DNA of 49,085 bases from assembly GCA_007694935.1 (NCBI GenBank), contig REES01000104.1:1-49085 (forward strand), given 5' to 3'. The translations under genes were made by a program, and so were the position numbers. Below, in pieces: positions 45,714 through 49,085 of this stretch. Every line of letters starts with the position of its first letter. Position 1 is the first letter of the stretch. Source of the stretch: Rhodospirillales bacterium (GTDB lineage: Bacteria > Pseudomonadota > Alphaproteobacteria > Rhodospirillales > Defluviicoccaceae). The notes beneath the pieces were generated by a model. It made no database searches and was not told the origin of the DNA. It saw only the letters and a program-made list of their open reading frames with translations.

Positions 45714-48038
45714 ATGAACCGTTTTCGCACGCTTGCCGGCTTGATCAGTCTGATCGCCGCCGTCGGCGGTCGGGCAGCGCTGATCCGGGCGAGGCCGCGC
45801 ATTCCGGTGGCCGAGCGCCTGCGCAACATCCCGATCGCGGATGCGCCGGTCGGTAGGCCGGTCAGCATTCGCTGGAACGACCATCACGTGCCGTTCATCG
45901 AGGCGGACAGCGATTCGGATCTCGCGGTCGGCCTCGGCGTGGTGCACGCGCACCTGCGCCTGGGCCAGATCGAGCTGATGCGCCGCGCCGCCTACGGTCG
46001 CACGGCCGAGGTGATCGGTCCGGTCGGCATCGAACTGGACCGCTTCCTCCGCACCATGGACGTCATCCGCGCGGTGCCGGCGATGGAGGCGGCACTCCCG
46101 GCGGAAACCCGCGCCTGGCTGGAAGGCTTCGCCGCCGGCCTCAACCACGTGATCGACCAGGCCCCCCTCAGCCCACCGGAATTCCGGGCGCTTCGGCTTG
46201 GACCGGAGCGGTGGACCGTCACCGACCTGCTCGCCATCGGCCGGCTCGCCGCCGCCGACTTCACTTGGCGGATGTGGTTCGGTCTGCTGCGCCACCGACA
46301 GCGGCCCGACTGGCTGAAGCTGTGGGAGCGGATGATCGGGGCCAATGCCGCGCCGCTGCCGAGCTTCGCCGGCGGTGCCGGGGCCCTCGCGGGCGGCACC
46401 GATCCGAGGCTGGCGCTGATGGACGGGGCGCTGGCCACCTTCGGGCGGGCCGGCAGCAATGCCTTCGCGGTGTCTGCCGACCGCAGCACCAGCGGCGCCG
46501 CGCTTATGGCGAGTGACCCGCACCTGCCCGTGGTTCTTCCCAACCTGTGGCTGATCGCCGGCTACCGGTCCCCCAGCTACCATCTGGTCGGCCTGATGAT
46601 CCCCGGCATTCCGGCGATGGCGCTGGGACGCAACCCGTGGATCGCCTGGGGCGGCACCAGCCTGCACGCCGCCAGCAGCGAACTGTTCGACGTGGGCGAC
46701 TTGGCGAGACAGGATTTCACCGAACGGCGGGAGCGCATCCGGGTGCGCTGGTGGCCCGACCAGGATGTGGTGATACGGGAGGCACCACCGGGGCCGGTGA
46801 TCTCCGATGCGGCGCTGCTGCGGTTTTCGGCGCCGCGGCCACTGGCGCTGCGATGGGTCGGCCACCAGCCCTCCGACGAGATGACGGCGCTGCTGAAGGT
46901 CAACCGCGCGCGGTCATGGGCGGAGTTCCGCGACGCGCTGGAGAGCTTCGCCGTGCCGGCCCAGAACATGATCTTCGCCGACATCGGCGGCAGTGTCGGT
47001 CAGGCCATGGCTGCGCATCTGCCACGGCGGCCGGCGGATTTGCCGAAGGATATCGTGGCGCCGCGGGATGCCCACTTGCACTGGGAGGCGTTCGTTACTG
47101 GCCACGACCTGCCGGCGGTGTGGAATCCGCCGGAAGGTTTCGTTGCCTCCGCCAACAATCGGCCGCCGACGTCCGACGTGCCGGTGGGGTTCTTCTTCTC
47201 CTCGGAGGACCGGATCTTCCGGCTGCGCACCCTGCTCGGCGGCGATGCCAGGATCGGCCTCCGCCAGATTGTCGACATCCACCACGACGTGCTGGTGCCC
47301 TCGGCGCTGACGCTCCGCGACGCCCTCCTGGACGCTGCCGCCACCCTGCCCGGAGCGGTGACCGGCGGACCGGCGGGCCGCATCGTGCTTGATTCGATTG
47401 CCCGCTGGGACGGCCGCTATGACGTCAATTCGGCCGGCGCGCTCGCCTTCGAGTTTCTGCTGTACCACTTCGCCCACATCCTCAACGGCAGCGAGGACAT
47501 GGCGGTCTACGCCGCGTTCTCCGATCCCTGGCTGCTGGTCCGGGAGGACTTGCAGTCGGTGGAGCGACCGCGCTTGGCGGCGGCCTTGGCACGGGCGCTG
47601 CCGCCGGCGGCCAAGGCGGTCCGGCGACATCGCACCTGGGGGTCGGCGCACCGGCTCCGCCTCCAGCACATGTTCGCCCGCCTGCCGCTGATAGGCCGCC
47701 GCCACGTTCACCTCGATGCCGCCACCGGCGGCGGCAACGACACGGTGATGAAGACCGCCCACGGCTTCGCCGGCAAGCGCCATGCGGTGCGCTACGGCGC
47801 CAACGCCCGCCATGTCTCCGATCTCGCCGACCTGGACGCGAACCATGCCGTGCTCCTGGGCGGCCAGGACGGCTGGCTCGGCAGCCGCACCTTTACCGAC
47901 CAGGTGGCGCTGTGGCAGCGGCGGGAGATGATCCCGCTACCCCTCCGGACGGAGGCGGTGGCGGCGGCGTTCCCCCATCTGACGGTGCTGCGGCCGAAAG
48001 CCGGATCGGCCGGCCCGGACCCCGGTCAGCGGGAGTAG
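45714..48038 (+). CDS. Penicillin acylase-family N-terminal nucleophile hydrolase
   Basis: 774 residues. A hydrophobic N-terminal segment (ISLIAAVGG) may be a signal anchor. The family alpha-chain is followed by the predicted autocleavage site G247-S248-N249 in [11 protein letters not shown], where Ser248 becomes the catalytic N-terminal residue. Conserved downstream blocks are [28 protein letters not shown] and [10 protein letters not shown]. Members cleave amides such as penicillins, acyl-homoserine lactones or cyclic lipopeptides, and the natural substrate is undetermined. ATG 45714 has no strong ribosome-binding site. The 244 bases before it show nothing recognisable. The 3' end overlaps convergent rpsD by 13 bases. 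Confidence 0.92.
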   Translation: MNRFRTLAGLISLIAAVGGRAALIRARPRIPVAERLRNIPIADAPVGRPVSIRWNDHHVPFIEADSDSDLAVGLGVVHAHLRLGQIELMRRAAYGRTAEVIGPVGIELDRFLRTMDVIRAVPAMEAALPAETRAWLEGFAAGLNHVIDQAPLSPPEFRALRLGPERWTVTDLLAIGRLAAADFTWRMWFGLLRHRQRPDWLKLWERMIGANAAPLPSFAGGAGALAGGTDPRLALMDGALATFGRAGSNAFAVSADRSTSGAALMASDPHLPVVLPNLWLIAGYRSPSYHLVGLMIPGIPAMALGRNPWIAWGGTSLHAASSELFDVGDLARQDFTERRERIRVRWWPDQDVVIREAPPGPVISDAALLRFSAPRPLALRWVGHQPSDEMTALLKVNRARSWAEFRDALESFAVPAQNMIFADIGGSVGQAMAAHLPRRPADLPKDIVAPRDAHLHWEAFVTGHDLPAVWNPPEGFVASANNRPPTSDVPVGFFFSSEDRIFRLRTLLGGDARIGLRQIVDIHHDVLVPSALTLRDALLDAAATLPGAVTGGPAGRIVLDSIARWDGRYDVNSAGALAFEFLLYHFAHILNGSEDMAVYAAFSDPWLLVREDLQSVERPRLAAALARALPPAAKAVRRHRTWGSAHRLRLQHMFARLPLIGRRHVHLDAATGGGNDTVMKTAHGFAGKRHAVRYGANARHVSDLADLDANHAVLLGGQDGWLGSRTFTDQVALWQRREMIPLPLRTEAVAAAFPHLTVLRPKAGSAGPDPGQRE

Positions 48039-48640
48039 AACTCGATCACCAGGCTCGGTTCCACCTGCACGGGATAGGGCACGTCGGCCAGCTTCGGTGT
48101 CCGCACGAACGTACCCTGCATCTTGTTGTGGTCGACGTCGAGGTAGTCGGGGACGTCCCGTTCCGGCGACTCCACCGCCTCCAGCACCAGGATCATCTCC
48201 CGCGAGGCGTTCTTGACCGCGATCACGTCGCCCTCGTTGACCAAGTAGGACGGGATGTTGACCCGCCGGCCATTGACGGTGACGTGGCCGTGGTTGACGA
48301 ACTGGCGGGCGGCGAACACCGTCGGCACGAACTTCATCCGGTAGACCACCGCATCCAGACGCCGTTCCAGAAGGCCGATCAGGTTCTCCGAGGTGTCGCC
48401 CCGGCGGCGCACCGCTTCCGCGTAGTACTTGCGGAACTGCTTCTCGCTGATGTTGCCGTAATAGCCCTTGAGCCGTTGCTTGGCCATGAGCTGTGTGCCG
48501 AAATCGGTGGGCTTGCGCCGGCGCTGGCCGTGCACGCCGGGACCGTGCTCCCGGCGGTTGATCGGGCTTTTCGGCCGCCCCCACAGGTTCACCCCGAGGC
48601 GGCGGTTGATCTTGTACTTGGACTGCACGCGCTTAGTCAT
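48026..48640 (-). CDS. rpsD: 30S ribosomal protein S4
   Basis: 204 residues, the standard length. It starts [20 protein letters not shown], with [20 protein letters not shown] and the S4 RNA-binding domain ([32 protein letters not shown]), ending VIEFYSR. It binds 16S rRNA to start 30S assembly and can repress its own mRNA in E. coli. It is monocistronic here, away from the rpsM/rpsK/rpoA cluster, as in many alphaproteobacteria. It has a strong promoter ~160 bases upstream. Confidence 0.98.
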   Translation of the reverse strand: MTKRVQSKYKINRRLGVNLWGRPKSPINRREHGPGVHGQRRRKPTDFGTQLMAKQRLKGYYGNISEKQFRKYYAEAVRRRGDTSENLIGLLERRLDAVVYRMKFVPTVFAARQFVNHGHVTVNGRRVNIPSYLVNEGDVIAVKNASREMILVLEAVESPERDVPDYLDVDHNKMQGTFVRTPKLADVPYPVQVEPSLVIEFYSR

Positions 48641-48799
48641 GTCGGTCTGATATCCTCGTTGGGGATCCGCGTGGGCGGTCCCTCGGGTTTGTCGGTTTAT
48701 TGTCCCGGTAGGCCGCCGCCGGCCGCCGGCGTGGCCGGCAGCCCGTTCATCCACGGCAGCGGGGCGTTACCACCCGCGTTCCCGGAAGTGGAGCCCGGC

Positions 48800-48827
48800 A
48801 GTATAGGCACGGGTCGCCGGTTGTCAA
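48800..48827 (-). promoter_or_regulatory. Strong promoter of rpsD
   Basis: On the minus strand TTGACA (48827-48822), a 16-base spacer, TATACT (48805-48800). Both hexamers are near or at consensus. Transcription would begin near 48793, giving a GC-rich leader of about 150 bases that could fold; no known leader motif was recognised. Confidence 0.75.
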
Positions 48828-48906
48828 AACCCGCGTGTCGCAAGGCCGACTGCCGCCCCGATCCGGGCGGTGGCGACCAGCCGGGGAAGACGCTTCCGAC
48901 CGGTCG

Positions 48907-49085
48907 TCACACGCCGGGCTGGTCCAGGAGCTGGGCAACCAAGCGGTCGATCTCCGGGGCGATCTCGGCCTCGGTGAGGGCGTTGCGGACCAGGGCGCGG
49001 GCGCGCTGGAACCGCGCGGCCTCCGGCAATTCCACCTCCGCCGCCACGGCCTCCGCCCGCCGGGCGGCATCGGCCAGCGCCACGT
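48907..49085 (-). CDS. C-terminal fragment of an unrecognised protein
   Basis: The last 59 or so residues of a gene entering from beyond the window: VALADAARRAEAVAAEVEL, then ARALVRNALTEAEIAPEID, ending RLVAQLLDQPGV. It is helical and Ala/Glu/Arg-rich. I do not recognise the family. It lies upstream of rpsD on the same strand, separated by 266 bases that contain the rpsD promoter. Confidence 0.6.
   Translation of the reverse strand, partial: VALADAARRAEAVAAEVELPEAARFQRARALVRNALTEAEIAPEIDRLVAQLLDQPGV

Noticed and set aside
48697-48750. A 17-codon leader open frame (minus strand) upstream of rpsD
   Set aside because: No ribosome-binding site and Gly/Pro/Ala-rich as expected of random GC-rich sequence; probably chance.

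Overview
The window is about 49 kb of GC-rich, densely coding bacterial chromosome. The gene content points to an alphaproteobacterium, most likely of the Rhodospirillales. The pointers are the chvI-chvG-hprK-rapZ-EIIA regulatory cluster with a short HprK, a Zur-regulated znuA/zur-znuC-znuB locus, a class I PHA synthase, MeaB, and groESL under a CIRCE element. I cannot assign a genus. PHA storage, MeaB, a PPi-dependent phosphofructokinase and a pyruvate kinase would suit a storage-polymer (PHA/glycogen) lifestyle, but that is inference. No tRNA, rRNA, CRISPR array, insertion sequence or prophage was seen.

Layout. 1-5952 (all minus): a small-protein/unknown-protein/CbiZ cobinamide-salvage group, then chvI, chvG, hprK, rapZ and a truncated EIIA(Man)-type gene, which link envelope sensing to the regulatory PTS. 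6053-9682 (minus): glycerophosphodiester phosphodiesterase, a MoxR ATPase/VWA pair and a free CZB zinc-sensor protein. 9965-13451 (plus): Hsp20, Lon and a SpoIIM-family membrane protein. 13474-18150: an amidoligase/host-attachment-protein pair, a flavin disulfide reductase and an unusual pyruvate kinase. 18406-18603: a small basic protein that resembles the ribosome-rescue factor ArfA and carries a hairpin inside its reading frame. 18704-21724: an SDR lacking the catalytic Tyr, then groES-groEL with promoter, CIRCE and terminator.

21992-26793: a four-gene GldA/GldF/GldG/DUF4340-type ABC transporter operon. 26815-30107: the zinc locus; one Zur box lies between divergent znuA and zur-znuC-znuB, and the zur promoter would give a nearly leaderless mRNA. 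30214-33458: a DMT permease, a TusA-like protein, an ArsR regulator with the cysteine spacing of the persulfide sensors BigR/SqrR, and PPi-phosphofructokinase. 33591-37984 (minus): alaC-type aminotransferase, homoserine dehydrogenase, recJ. 38099-42930: an OmpA-family lipoprotein divergent from phaC, then meaB overlapping a gamma-carbonic anhydrase. 43066-49085: isochorismatase-family hydrolase, RhlE-type helicase, stand-alone RAM domain, penicillin-acylase-family Ntn hydrolase, rpsD and a gene fragment at the edge.

Most of the region is chromosomal housekeeping. The least expected items are the ArfA-like gene, the near-leaderless Zur arrangement, the CbiZ group, the persulfide-sensor-like ArsR next to TusA, the gliding-type ABC operon, and several family members missing a usual partner or residue.
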